Part shown: piece after piece, positions 8,184 to 16,836 of the stretch
How the letters are laid out: the number at the start of each line of letters is the position of its first letter
Numbering within the stretch: the first letter of the stretch is position 1
Source of the DNA: Phycisphaerae bacterium
GTDB taxonomy: Bacteria > Planctomycetota > Phycisphaerae > UBA1845
Length of the DNA stretch: 56,996 nucleotides
Assembly (NCBI GenBank): GCA_029260165.1
Contig: JAJDDT010000019.1
Coordinates: forward strand, 1 to 56,996
Direction of reading: 5' to 3'
The notes under the pieces: generated by a model
Told to the model about the DNA's origin: nothing
The model's database searches: none
Seen by the model: only the letters and a program-made list of their open reading frames with translations
Program-made: the position numbers and the translations under genes

Positions 8184-9593
8184 TTAGGGTGCAAACACGC
8201 GTTGGAACGCACCGTAGCTGAGCAGGTTGACGGTACAGTTCCCGTTGAAGAAGAACGCCTGGCAGCCGGCGAGACTGGGGTCGTTGGCGCAGTCCTGCCA
8301 CCCTTGCCAATCGTTGATGTTGACAGCGCGATCGCATGTCCAGTCTCCGATACCGAATTCGTACGCACCCATATCGATTTGGTTGCAGAGGACGCGGGTG
8401 TGTTGCTCGAGGTCGGTGTCGTCGCAGGCGAAGGCGTCGGTGGGGTCTCCGGCGTTGATGGCTGGCGAGGTCGGCGACAGTTTCAGCGAATTGGCGGCGA
8501 ATTCGGGATCGTCGGTGATGTTGTCTGACCATTCGAGCGTGGCATTGTTGACGGTGACGCCGGGTTGACCGTCTTCAACCGTGCTGTAGCTGACATTCAT
8601 GGTCGAGTTGAATCGAACGTGGAGCTGGTTTCCATCGTTGGCGACGTTGCCCCGGAAAATGGAATTGACGATGAGCAGGTCGCTGGAACTGGTGGCGTAG
8701 ATGCCGCCGCCGCGACCGCCTGCGGTGTTGTTTGCAAGGGTACAGTTGACGACATCGACGCTTGATCCGTTGTTGTAGATGGCTCCGCCGTGCGTGTTTG
8801 TGATCAGTTCAAAGGTGAAATTGTCGGTAAAAATTGAATTTGTATAAGTGGCGTTGCTGTTGTTGTTGTAAACGGCTCCACCGCATTGGTCGCCCTCGTT
8901 GCTGATGAATCTGCAGCGGGCGATGTTGGCGGCGCTGCCGTCGCGGTTGTAGATGGCTCCGCCGAAATCGGCGCTGTTGTTCGTGAAGGTGCAGTCGGCG
9001 ACGTTGGGGCTGCTGTTGTTGACGTTGTACATGCCCGCGCCGTCGAACGTGGCGGCGTTGTCGCGGAAGATGCAGCGACGGGTTGTTGGGCTTGCGTTGT
9101 CGTTGAGCATTCCTGCCCCCCGGCGATCGTCGCTGCCGCCGTCGGCCTGTCCTCCTTCAATTGTGAATCCGTCGATGACCGTTGTGGCGGAGACGTTGGT
9201 GCATTGGACGACGTGCAGGACGTTGTCATCGCGGTTGGAGAATTCCGGGCCATCGTTGTCGAGCAGGTCGCCGCTGAGAATGGTTTCGTTTGCATTGGGA
9301 CGGGCCTGGTTTGCTGCGGATTCTTTTCCGTTGAAACCGCCGAGCAGTTGCACGCCGTTGGGGATGATGAAGGAGGCGTCGATGTCGGCGGGTCGATAGG
9401 CACCGCTCGCGACCCAAATTTCGTCGCCGTATTCGGCGATGGTGAGGGCGTCCTGAAGGTCATTGAAAGCGGTTGCCCAGCTCGATCCGTCGCCACCGAC
9501 GGCGTCGTCGTCAACGTGGTATACGGTTTGTGCGGATATGTGCGTCGTGAGTGCCGCCAGAGCGGCGATGATCAGAAATCGAGATACCTGCAT
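8184..9593 (-). CDS. Secreted right-handed beta-helix protein with dockerin-like C-terminus
   Basis: A 469-residue exported protein. The ATG at 9593 is chosen because GGAG lies 6 bases upstream, within an upstream ATG (9605). The signal peptide ends at about THISA. The mature start TVYHVDDDAVGGDGSSWATA and the following block (LQDALTIAEYGDEIWVASG) are typical of the CSLREA/Pmp-type parallel beta-helix. Asn-rich coils then repeat (GAGMYNVNNSS, GGAIYNRDGSA, GGAVYNNNSNA, GGAIYNNGSSV, GGGIYATSSS). The end (GIGDWTCDRAVNINDWQGW..FQRVFAP) resembles the degenerate dockerin-like module of planctomycetes. It is probably a surface adhesin or polysaccharide-associated protein. A good promoter lies just upstream. 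Confidence 0.8.
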   Translation of the reverse strand: MQVSRFLIIAALAALTTHISAQTVYHVDDDAVGGDGSSWATAFNDLQDALTIAEYGDEIWVASGAYRPADIDASFIIPNGVQLLGGFNGKESAANQARPNANETILSGDLLDNDGPEFSNRDDNVLHVVQCTNVSATTVIDGFTIEGGQADGGSDDRRGAGMLNDNASPTTRRCIFRDNAATFDGAGMYNVNNSSPNVADCTFTNNSADFGGAIYNRDGSAANIARCRFISNEGDQCGGAVYNNNSNATYTNSIFTDNFTFELITNTHGGAIYNNGSSVDVVNCTLANNTAGGRGGGIYATSSSDLLIVNSIFRGNVANDGNQLHVRFNSTMNVSYSTVEDGQPGVTVNNATLEWSDNITDDPEFAANSLKLSPTSPAINAGDPTDAFACDDTDLEQHTRVLCNQIDMGAYEFGIGDWTCDRAVNINDWQGWQDCANDPSLAGCQAFFFNGNCTVNLLSYGAFQRVFAP

Positions 9594-9630
9594 GGGATGC
9601 TCCATTCACGCCATTGTGACGTAGGATGTA

Positions 9631-9659
9631 AGTATAGAAAGATCGATCAGGTTAATCAA
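9631..9659 (-). promoter_or_regulatory. Sigma-70-like promoter for the beta-helix protein
   Basis: On the minus strand TTGATT and TATACT are separated by 17 bases, 38 bases upstream of the chosen start codon. Both boxes are close to consensus. Confidence 0.55.
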
Positions 9660-9672
9660 CGCGGTGGCGTGT

Positions 9673-11025
9673 TTACTCTGCGTCGTGATTCAAATCGGAT
9701 TCGAATGGGATGTTCTCGAAGATCAGTTCGCCGTTCCAAATCTCAAAGACGTCGACCGTTTCGCGGGCACGCTTTTCACTGCTGCGGAGGATCAGGTCGA
9801 GTGTTTTGGGCAGCACGCCATTGTATTGCACATGATAGAACGTGTTTTGGAGTGGTTCACCTTGTCGCCGAGTGAAGCCGCCTTCTGCGGTCTCCCTGCC
9901 ATCCATGCGAAAAATCACGTCGAACGCGACATTTGTTGGAAGGGGGGCGATACTCATATCGACGCTGATGTGTCCCGCCATCGATTGGCTGGCGTTGAGC
10001 TTGCGGATGTCGATGCAATCGTGAATCTGTTCGGCGAGTTGGGGATTGTCCACCAACTTGAAATAGTCATCCGGCTCCGTTTCGAGGACAGTGAAGTCAG
10101 CGTGACGTCTTATTTCTCTTTGGTGGCGGAGGGTGCTGGCAGGGGTGTCGCTGTTGGGACCGGTGTATACATAAAGTGTGGCAACGGTTGTCAAATTGTG
10201 CCTGCCCGGCCCCGGGCAGGCGACGCTTCCGGAGCGACTGATGGTCCCGCCGGTGCCACTGAAAGTTGAACTGCCGACGTCACCTTGTACTTCCATGCCA
10301 TCGACAAGGATTCTTCGATCGTCAATCCGAGTCCACCATGGAACGCCTGGGTTGCGTCCATGCGCCGTTAGCTGGTATGGAACCTTCTCGCCAGGTGCGA
10401 TCTCATGACGCACCTGCAGTTTAGTCTGAATGATTTGCTCGAAAAAAGTATCGGTTTGCTCTTGGGACAATCGCTGCCTGAGATGGGCGTCACCGAGAAA
10501 ATCGACGCAATCGGAGAGCACGAAGTTTACCGTGCCCCTTTCGGGGCGGCTTTGTTCTTCCAGGCAAACGGTAACGAGTTTGTTGTGGTGTTCCGGTGAG
10601 AGTTGGGTTGTTTTGGTGCGGCGGTCCAATTCAAACCATGCTCCGCGTGCGGTGGCTTGGGTTGTGGACTGAAGGTCATCGATGACCCACGCGGTGGGTT
10701 TGAGGCGATACCAATTGGCCTTGGTCAGAAAACGCGGAGCTGCGAGAAGTATCGGAAGAATGCAAAGGGTGCCCACAATGATCAAGCCGATGCGTTTCCT
10801 GCGTTGTCCTGTGACGATGTGATTGGCTGTGAGCAGTTGTCCGCACTCGGGACAGTTTTCGCTCGTCAATCCCGTCAGATTGTAGTCACATTCTCGACAG
10901 TGCGGGGCGTCGCCGCGCCGCGGAGGCCAAAGCCCCCGCTTAAGCAGAAGCATTCCCAGGACCGCCAGTGCGGGCAATAGCCAGACGAGTGAGGCTGCTA
11001 CCGATAGTGCGCAAATGGCATTCAC
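9673..11025 (-). CDS. Membrane protein with N-terminal zinc ribbon and large extracytoplasmic domain
   Basis: A 450-residue protein. A first membrane segment (about 8-28) precedes a zinc ribbon with C43, C46, C58 and C61 (CREC..YNLTG..CPEC), and a second membrane segment is at 78-97. About 350 residues follow with many beta-strand-like stretches, hydrophobic/charged alternation and no recognised catalytic motif. The ribbon matches that of the protein at 2017-2586, so the two share a module with otherwise different domains. The topology implies a ribbon loop in the cytoplasm and a C-terminal domain outside. Function unknown. On the minus strand it follows glyS by 96 bp, with a strong hairpin between. 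Confidence 0.7.
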   Translation of the reverse strand: MNAICALSVAASLVWLLPALAVLGMLLLKRGLWPPRRGDAPHCRECDYNLTGLTSENCPECGQLLTANHIVTGQRRKRIGLIIVGTLCILPILLAAPRFLTKANWYRLKPTAWVIDDLQSTTQATARGAWFELDRRTKTTQLSPEHHNKLVTVCLEEQSRPERGTVNFVLSDCVDFLGDAHLRQRLSQEQTDTFFEQIIQTKLQVRHEIAPGEKVPYQLTAHGRNPGVPWWTRIDDRRILVDGMEVQGDVGSSTFSGTGGTISRSGSVACPGPGRHNLTTVATLYVYTGPNSDTPASTLRHQREIRRHADFTVLETEPDDYFKLVDNPQLAEQIHDCIDIRKLNASQSMAGHISVDMSIAPLPTNVAFDVIFRMDGRETAEGGFTRRQGEPLQNTFYHVQYNGVLPKTLDLILRSSEKRARETVDVFEIWNGELIFENIPFESDLNHDAE

Positions 11026-11046
11026 GCGTCCAGCATAACCGCGCGG

Positions 11047-11069
11047 GTTGCTCTCCGCGAGGAGGCAAC
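11047..11069. other. Stable hairpin with GCGA tetraloop between glyS and the zinc-ribbon gene
   Basis: Arms GTTGC + CTCC and GGAG + GCAAC form nine base pairs with one bulged base and a GCGA loop. No T-run follows on the minus strand, so it is not a classic terminator for glyS. It could pause or protect the end of the glyS transcript. Confidence 0.4.
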
Positions 11070-11121
11070 AGTTTTCGATGGCGCTGGTCTATCGCAAAGT
11101 GATGCAACGAATCTGCAAAAA

Positions 11122-12783
11122 TTAGATACTCAGTTTTTCGCGGAGGAAATTCCCGACGGATTCCTTGCTGATGCGGGTTTGTTCTCCGGTGTCGCGGTCT
11201 CGGACGGTGATGGTGTTGTCCTCTTTGGTTTGGCCATCGATCGTGAAGCAGTAGGGCGTTCCTGCTTCGTCCATGCGGGCGTAGCGTTTGCCGATCGATT
11301 GTTTGGAATCGAACTGCGCGGGGTATAGTTTTTTGATTTCGCGGAAAATCGGCTCGGCGATTTCGGGCATGCCGTCCTTGGCGACCAATGGGAAGACGGC
11401 GGCCTTGATCGGCGCGAGGCGGGGATGGAATCTCATGAATTCCGGACTCGGGCGTGATTCGTCCACGGTGTAGGCTTCGCAAATCGTGGCGAGAGTGAAA
11501 CGATCCGCGCCGGCGGATGGCTCGATGACGTGCGGAACGTATTTGGCTTTTCGCTCGTCGTCGTAGATGGAGAAGCCATCCTCCTTGCCCTTGGCGTGTT
11601 TGCCGTGTTGCGAGAGATCGTAACAGCCTCGGTGCGCAACGCCTTCGAGTTCCTGCGTTTCGTCTGAGAAGGGGAACAGGTATTCGATGTCGGTGCAGGC
11701 TTTGCTGTAATGGGCGAGTTCGTCGCCTTCCTGCTGACGGGGGCGGAGTTTGTCGCTCTTGATGTTGAGGGATTCGTACCACTTGATGCGCACGTCTCGC
11801 CAGAATTCATACCATTCCATTGGCGTGACGTCGTCGTCGGTGCAGTGTTCCTCGGGTGTGCAGAAGAACTCGATTTCCATTTGTTCGAATTCGCGTGAGC
11901 GGAATGTATAATTCCGCGGGTTGATTTCGTTGCGGAATGACTTGCCGATCTGTGCTATTCCGAAGGGAATTCTCACGCGCGACGAATCCATCACGTTCTT
12001 GAAATTTGCGAAGATGCCTTGGGCGGTTTCAGGGCGGAGGTAGGCGATACAGGAAGCATCTTGAAGTGCACCAACATATGTTTGGAACATCAAGTTGAAC
12101 TGTCGAGGTTCAGTAAGTTCCCCGTTACAACGTGGACATCGATATTTGGAGGTTGAGTCAAGAAGAACGGGTACTTGGCGGTATGAGAATTGCTCGTTCT
12201 TGTCGGAGGTAAGGATGCCCAAGGATCCGGAACCTCCTGCTGCGTATCCGCTGATTGTTAGAGCCTCAAACGTCGGCTTCTTTATTCGTAGCGCACTGCA
12301 TATTTGCTTCGTGTATTCCTGTGGGTCAGAGAAATGATCCTCGGCGAGGATATCTGCCTTAGGTTCTACGTCTTCGAGATGGCTCCGTAAGTCATCAATA
12401 GTCTTTGGTACTGAGTTGATCTGTCGAATGACTAGCCTTGAAAACTGGTCCGCCCTAAACCGAGCCTTGCATTCTTTGCAGTCCACCATCGGATCGCTAA
12501 ACCCCCCGACATGCCCACTCGCTTCCCAGACCTTGGGATTCATGATGATGGAGCAGTCGACGCCGACCATTTGGAATTCCTTGCCGCGTGGGCCTATGGG
12601 TGGATTTTGGACCATGTCGTTCCACCAAGCGTCCTTGATGTTGCGTTTGAGTTCGGTGCCGAGTGGGCCATAGTCCCAGAATCCGGCGATGCCGCCATAG
12701 ATTTCGCTGGACTGAAAGATGAATCCGCGTCGTTTGCACAGGGCGACGATTTTTTCCATCACGGCTTTGGTGTCAGTGGCCAT
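11122..12783 (-). CDS. glyQS: Glycyl-tRNA synthetase, single-chain alpha2 type
   Basis: A 553-residue class II enzyme that charges tRNA-Gly. The ATG at 12783 is preceded by AGGAA at 8 bases; the frame stays open far upstream but has no conserved residues. The N-terminus has the family block SEIYGGIAGFWDYGPLG and QMVGVDCSII. Motif 2 is seen as GKSFRNEINPR, followed by REFEQMEIEFF; motif 3 lies in EPSAGADRF. The C-terminal anticodon-binding domain includes APIKAAVFPL. Two Cys pairs (C102/C105 and C216/C219) form a zinc ribbon around an insertion of about 110 residues. The DNA of this insertion (about 12100-12480) is clearly poorer in G+C than the rest of the gene. Confidence 0.95.
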   Translation of the reverse strand: MATDTKAVMEKIVALCKRRGFIFQSSEIYGGIAGFWDYGPLGTELKRNIKDAWWNDMVQNPPIGPRGKEFQMVGVDCSIIMNPKVWEASGHVGGFSDPMVDCKECKARFRADQFSRLVIRQINSVPKTIDDLRSHLEDVEPKADILAEDHFSDPQEYTKQICSALRIKKPTFEALTISGYAAGGSGSLGILTSDKNEQFSYRQVPVLLDSTSKYRCPRCNGELTEPRQFNLMFQTYVGALQDASCIAYLRPETAQGIFANFKNVMDSSRVRIPFGIAQIGKSFRNEINPRNYTFRSREFEQMEIEFFCTPEEHCTDDDVTPMEWYEFWRDVRIKWYESLNIKSDKLRPRQQEGDELAHYSKACTDIEYLFPFSDETQELEGVAHRGCYDLSQHGKHAKGKEDGFSIYDDERKAKYVPHVIEPSAGADRFTLATICEAYTVDESRPSPEFMRFHPRLAPIKAAVFPLVAKDGMPEIAEPIFREIKKLYPAQFDSKQSIGKRYARMDEAGTPYCFTIDGQTKEDNTITVRDRDTGEQTRISKESVGNFLREKLSI

Positions 12784-13219
12784 TGGGCTGTTCCTGATGC
12801 TCAGGGTGTCTGTCCGTCCGAAAAGCGATGCACGTTGTACCAAAAACGTCGCGAATCGCCAAAATTTCACCGGCGCTCGATTGGGAACGGGGGCGACGGT
12901 CGATTTTATCGGCACCTCGAGGCGGAGGCGATTTTCGGGTCGTTTTGGGCGGTTGGCCTGGATATGATGAATTGACGGTGACGGGGAGACCCGCCACGGT
13001 TTGGGATTGGAAACCCTGGGGGAAGATTCATGTGGCGTTTCAGGTTGAATCGATATTTGGGACCGAAGATTCGGATCGGGTTCCTGGCGTTCATGTCGTA
13101 CGCAGCTCTTTGCTAGCGGACAGGCAACGACAGGTGACTGAATTGTAATCATTCCGGCGGGACGCACGGTGGGGAGCGTCCGGCTGGTTTTTTTTGTGCG
13201 CGGAGCGGGGCGGTGGACT
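12784..13219. other. Intergenic region upstream of glyS
   Basis: 436 bases between the fur-family gene and glyS, both on the minus strand. Frames are open in several registers but none has a convincing start and ribosome binding site. I saw no T-box-like sequence, repeat or clear promoter. The only certain element is the AGGAA ribosome binding site of glyS at its end. Confidence 0.5.
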
Positions 13220-13684
13220 TCAGGAGTAGGATTGGGAGCATTCCCCGCAGATTCCGGAAACCTGAAAGCGGTGGGAGACGGGTTTGAATCGGTGTTGCTC
13301 GGCGATTTTGGTGCGGAGTGCCAATACGTCTTCATTGGGAAATTCGACGATTCTGCCACATCTTGCGCAGACCAGATGGTCGTGGGTCTGCTCGCCGAAA
13401 CACTGTTCGTAGTAGGATTGCTTCACATCGAATCGGACCTCCTTGAGGATGCCGCAATCGACGAGCAGGGGAAGGGTGCGGTAGATGGTCGCTTTTGCGA
13501 CGCGCCGGCCTTTCTGATGCAGGCTGAAGAGGAGCTGCTCGGCTTCAAAGTGCTCATTGATGCTCAGGACGGCTTCGAGAATCTGTTGGCGGGGCGCTGT
13601 GAATCGGATGCCGCGTGACTTGAGGAAGTCGCGGAAGTGGTCTTCGGCGGTGACGGGTGGGTTGTCGTGTTTATTCGGCGGCAT
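13220..13684 (-). CDS. Fur-family metal-dependent repressor
   Basis: A 154-residue regulator. The ATG at 13684 gives the normal Fur length; there is no strong ribosome binding site, and a longer reading to 13759 lacks family features. The winged helix is at about residues 15-90 (RFTAPRQQILEAVLSINEHFEAEQLL read in segments, then AKATIYRTLPLLVDCGIL). The dimerisation/metal domain has THDHLVCARCGRIVEF and CGECSQ, so a structural CxxC...CxxC zinc site is present with the regulatory His residues. It could be Fur, Zur or PerR; the sequence alone does not settle which metal or peroxide it senses. It stands alone, upstream of glyS and divergent from metK. Confidence 0.85.
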   Translation of the reverse strand: MPPNKHDNPPVTAEDHFRDFLKSRGIRFTAPRQQILEAVLSINEHFEAEQLLFSLHQKGRRVAKATIYRTLPLLVDCGILKEVRFDVKQSYYEQCFGEQTHDHLVCARCGRIVEFPNEDVLALRTKIAEQHRFKPVSHRFQVSGICGECSQSYS

Positions 13685-13854
13685 GAATCGGTCGACCCGA
13701 ATTGGGGTTTCTCCAGTACTGGCGCATGGCATTCTACTGCGAAACGGGATTGTTGGCACGTCAGGCGGAGCGGTTCGCGCTTGTCGGGTCGGTGGAAACC
13801 GCTTAGCATGACGGGATTACATTGAAAAGGGCATTTCACGAGGAAGGATGAGTC

Positions 13855-15036
13855 GTGTTTAGCAAGGACAACAATCGGCGGTGCATGTTTACGTCTGAAT
13901 CGGTTTCCATGGGCCATCCCGACAAGGTGGCTGACCAGATTTCCGACGCTGTTCTGGACGCGATGCTCAAGCAGGACCCGATGTCGCGTGTCGCCTGTGA
14001 GACGATGGTCTCGACGGGGATGGCGGTAGTGGCGGGTGAGGTGACGACGAAGGCGTATGTGGAGATTTCCGACATCGTTCGCGACACGATACGCCGGATT
14101 GGTTACACGTCCGGGGATATGGCGTTTGACTACGAGTCGTGCTCGGTGTTGACGTCGATCAAGCGGCAGTCCGCCGACATTGCGATGGGGGTGGACAACG
14201 AGGGGGCCGGCGACCAGGGCATGATGTTTGGTTTCGCGTGCAACGAGACGCCGGAGCTGATGCCGCTGCCCGTTCACCTTGCGCACAGGCTGGTGGAGAA
14301 ACACGCCGAGGTTCGCGAGGCGGGGACGATTCCGGGATTGAGGCCTGATGCGAAATCGCAGGTCACGGTGGAGTATGAAGGATTGCAACCGGTTCGGGTT
14401 GACACGCTGGTGTTGTCCACGCAGCACGATAAGTCGTGGAATGATCGGCAGGATCAACTCAAGCAGGAAATTATCAAGCATGTCCTCAAGCCGGTGCTCG
14501 GCGACTGGTGGAATGACGATGTCGTCGTGCACGTCAATCCGACGGGTCGTTTTGAGATTGGCGGGCCTCACGGTGACGTGGGACTGACCGGGCGGAAGAT
14601 TATTGTTGATACCTATGGTGGTCGCGGGCGTCATGGGGGTGGTGCGTTTTCGGGCAAGGATCCGACGAAGGTGGACCGGTCTGCGGCGTACATGGCTCGT
14701 TATATTGCCAAGAACATTGTGGCTGCCGACCTGGCGGACGTTTGTGAGGTTCAATTGTCGTATGCGATTGGTGTGGCGGAACCGACGAGCGTGTTGGTCA
14801 GCACGGAGGGGACCGGCCGGGTCGATGAGCAGGTGATCGCCGACGCCGTTCGCGAGCATTTCCCGCTCACGCCTCGGGGGATCATTGAGCATTTGAATTT
14901 GCGGCGTCCGATCTATCGTGAGACAGCTTGCCATGGTCATTTCGGTCGCACGGGTGACGGGTTTACCTGGGAGAAGACCGACAAAGTCGAGGCGCTGGCT
15001 GAGCTTTCCAAGGGGACGGCTGCCACGAGTGCTTAG
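13855..15036 (+). CDS. metK: S-adenosylmethionine synthetase
   Basis: A 393-residue cytoplasmic enzyme that makes SAM from methionine and ATP. It begins with GTG at 13855, placed 7 bases after AGGAAGG; the in-frame ATG at 13885 would lose the first strand. Signature blocks are [20 protein letters not shown] (methionine/ATP site, His and Asp), [10 protein letters not shown] (the ATP loop) and [16 protein letters not shown] (the conserved GGGAFSGKD block). It ends with the expected C-terminal domain. A 7-bp inverted repeat lies in its leader (13769-13803). Its SAM is used by methylases including the EgtD encoded at 51365-52372. Confidence 0.97.
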   Translation: MFSKDNNRRCMFTSESVSMGHPDKVADQISDAVLDAMLKQDPMSRVACETMVSTGMAVVAGEVTTKAYVEISDIVRDTIRRIGYTSGDMAFDYESCSVLTSIKRQSADIAMGVDNEGAGDQGMMFGFACNETPELMPLPVHLAHRLVEKHAEVREAGTIPGLRPDAKSQVTVEYEGLQPVRVDTLVLSTQHDKSWNDRQDQLKQEIIKHVLKPVLGDWWNDDVVVHVNPTGRFEIGGPHGDVGLTGRKIIVDTYGGRGRHGGGAFSGKDPTKVDRSAAYMARYIAKNIVAADLADVCEVQLSYAIGVAEPTSVLVSTEGTGRVDEQVIADAVREHFPLTPRGIIEHLNLRRPIYRETACHGHFGRTGDGFTWEKTDKVEALAELSKGTAATSA

Positions 15037-15078
15037 CATCGAATTGCGATTGGCCGGTGGCTGGGGAGTTCGCCGACG

Positions 15079-16836
15079 ATGGAAAAGGATTGGATCGTCA
15101 ACCCAGCCTGGTCGGACCGGGACGTGGCGGCGGGGCGATGGGGTGTGTCGCCGCTGGTTGCGCAGGTCATGTACAATCGTGGCGTCGGACTGGCTGATGA
15201 CCATGCGGGGTATCTTTCTCCCCAACTGGCTGATCTTTTTCCGCCCGACATGTTGCCCGGATGTCGCGAAGCAGCCGTCCGTATCGCGAAAGCGTGCTGC
15301 GACGGTGAGCGGATTGTCATTTATGGTGATTATGACGTCGATGGCATGACTTCCGTCGCGATTTTGTGGCGTGTGCTGACCCTGGCGGGCGCCAACGTCA
15401 GTTTCTACATTCCGCATCGACTGGAGGAAGGCTACGGGATCAACGTTGAAGCCATTCAATCGTTGATCGCCGACGGTGCTCGGTTGATTGTCTCGGTTGA
15501 TTGTGGTGTGACGGCTGTTGAGGCTGCCCGTGTCGCGCGTGAGAGCGGCGTCGAACTGATTGTTACCGATCATCATCAAGCTGGCGCGGAACTACCGGTT
15601 GAGACGATCATGGTTCATCCCGGATTGGATGGGACCTATCCCAATCCGGATTTGTGCGGGGCGGGGGTCGCGTTCAAGCTGGCGTGGGCGATTGCCCAGG
15701 AGCTATCGGGGTCGGAGAAGGTGACCGACGCGTATCGCATTTACTTGCGCGACGCGCTGTCATTGGCTGCGTTGGGGACGATCGCCGATGTTGTGCCGCT
15801 GATTGGGGAGAACCGCATTATTGCACGACATGGATTGGCGTTGATTCCCCGCTCGCCGTTCGTCGGATTGCAAGCGTTGATCGAGTCCGCCGGTTTGGCT
15901 GGCAGCAGGGTCAGCAGTTACGACGTTGGTTTCAAATTGGCACCGCGGTTGAACGCGGTGGGTCGGATGGGACATGCTCGATTGGGGGTTGAATTGCTGA
16001 CCCGCGCGACGGCGGATCGTGCCCGTGAAATCGCGCTCTACCTGCAGGACCAAAACAGGGCCAGGCAATCCACGGAACGAAAGTTCACGATCGAAGCAAA
16101 GGAGTTGGCGGAAAAAAGCGGGATGACAAAAGATTCATCGCGGGCAATCGTGTTGGCGCGGGAAGGGTGGCATGCGGGCGTCATTGGAATCGTGGCTTCG
16201 CGCCTTGTTGATGCCTTTCATCGACCGACGGTGATGATCGCGCTCGACAACGGTTCGGGGCAGGGGTCCGCTCGCAGCGTTCCCAATTTTCACATGACCG
16301 AAGCTTTGTCAAAATGCGGTGAACACCTGCGTACATTCGGGGGGCACGCACAGGCAGCCGGCTTGAGAATTGACACCGATCGTGTCGGCGATTTTACCGA
16401 ACAATTCATCGACCATGCCAACAACACGCTCACGCATCGGGATTTGCGCGAAAAGTTGCGTCTCGATGCGGAGGTTCGATTCGGTGATCTCGATATGTCT
16501 TCGACCGAAGCCCTGCTCGGTCTGGGGCCATTCGGTCATGGTCATTCCACGCCGAGATTCACAACCGATTGGGTTGATCTGGCGGCGGAGCCTCGCGTGG
16601 TTGGAAAAACCGGATCGCACCTGCAGGCAACGTTTTCCGATGGCAGGTCGGTTCTCAAGGCCATCGCATTCGGCAAGGGCAAAATGATCGATGATCTGAA
16701 ACAGCATCGCCGCTGCAAGGTCGCGTTTGAACCAATGATCAACGAATTCAACGGACGACGGACGGTCGAAATGCAGGTCATTGACCTTCAATTTTCCGAC
16801 CTTCAATTTCCTGCAAATCGGGACAACGAAACATGA
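15079..16836 (+). CDS. recJ: Single-strand-specific 5'-3' exonuclease RecJ
   Basis: A 585-residue DHH-family nuclease for mismatch repair and recombination. Motif I is VIYGDYDVDGMTS, with metal-binding Asp residues; motif III is the DHH box in TDHHQAG. Further blocks are GAGVAFKLAW, PRLNAVGRMGHA, and the DHHA1 portion GWHAGVIGIVASRLVD and TFGGHAQAAGL. Its stop overlaps the start of the M28 peptidase gene as ATGA, so the two are translationally coupled. G versus C bias switches inside the gene near 16.2 kb, although the frame and the motifs on both sides are intact. Confidence 0.95.
   Translation: MEKDWIVNPAWSDRDVAAGRWGVSPLVAQVMYNRGVGLADDHAGYLSPQLADLFPPDMLPGCREAAVRIAKACCDGERIVIYGDYDVDGMTSVAILWRVLTLAGANVSFYIPHRLEEGYGINVEAIQSLIADGARLIVSVDCGVTAVEAARVARESGVELIVTDHHQAGAELPVETIMVHPGLDGTYPNPDLCGAGVAFKLAWAIAQELSGSEKVTDAYRIYLRDALSLAALGTIADVVPLIGENRIIARHGLALIPRSPFVGLQALIESAGLAGSRVSSYDVGFKLAPRLNAVGRMGHARLGVELLTRATADRAREIALYLQDQNRARQSTERKFTIEAKELAEKSGMTKDSSRAIVLAREGWHAGVIGIVASRLVDAFHRPTVMIALDNGSGQGSARSVPNFHMTEALSKCGEHLRTFGGHAQAAGLRIDTDRVGDFTEQFIDHANNTLTHRDLREKLRLDAEVRFGDLDMSSTEALLGLGPFGHGHSTPRFTTDWVDLAAEPRVVGKTGSHLQATFSDGRSVLKAIAFGKGKMIDDLKQHRRCKVAFEPMINEFNGRRTVEMQVIDLQFSDLQFPANRDNET

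Noticed and set aside
13760-13854. SAM riboswitch upstream of metK
   Set aside because: None of the conserved SAM-I or SAM-II core sequences known to me is visible; only a simple stem is present.
13564-15579. Open frame of 671 codons on the minus strand opposite metK and recJ
   Set aside because: metK and recJ motifs are complete on the plus strand; the antisense frame is His/Arg-rich and has no recognisable domains.
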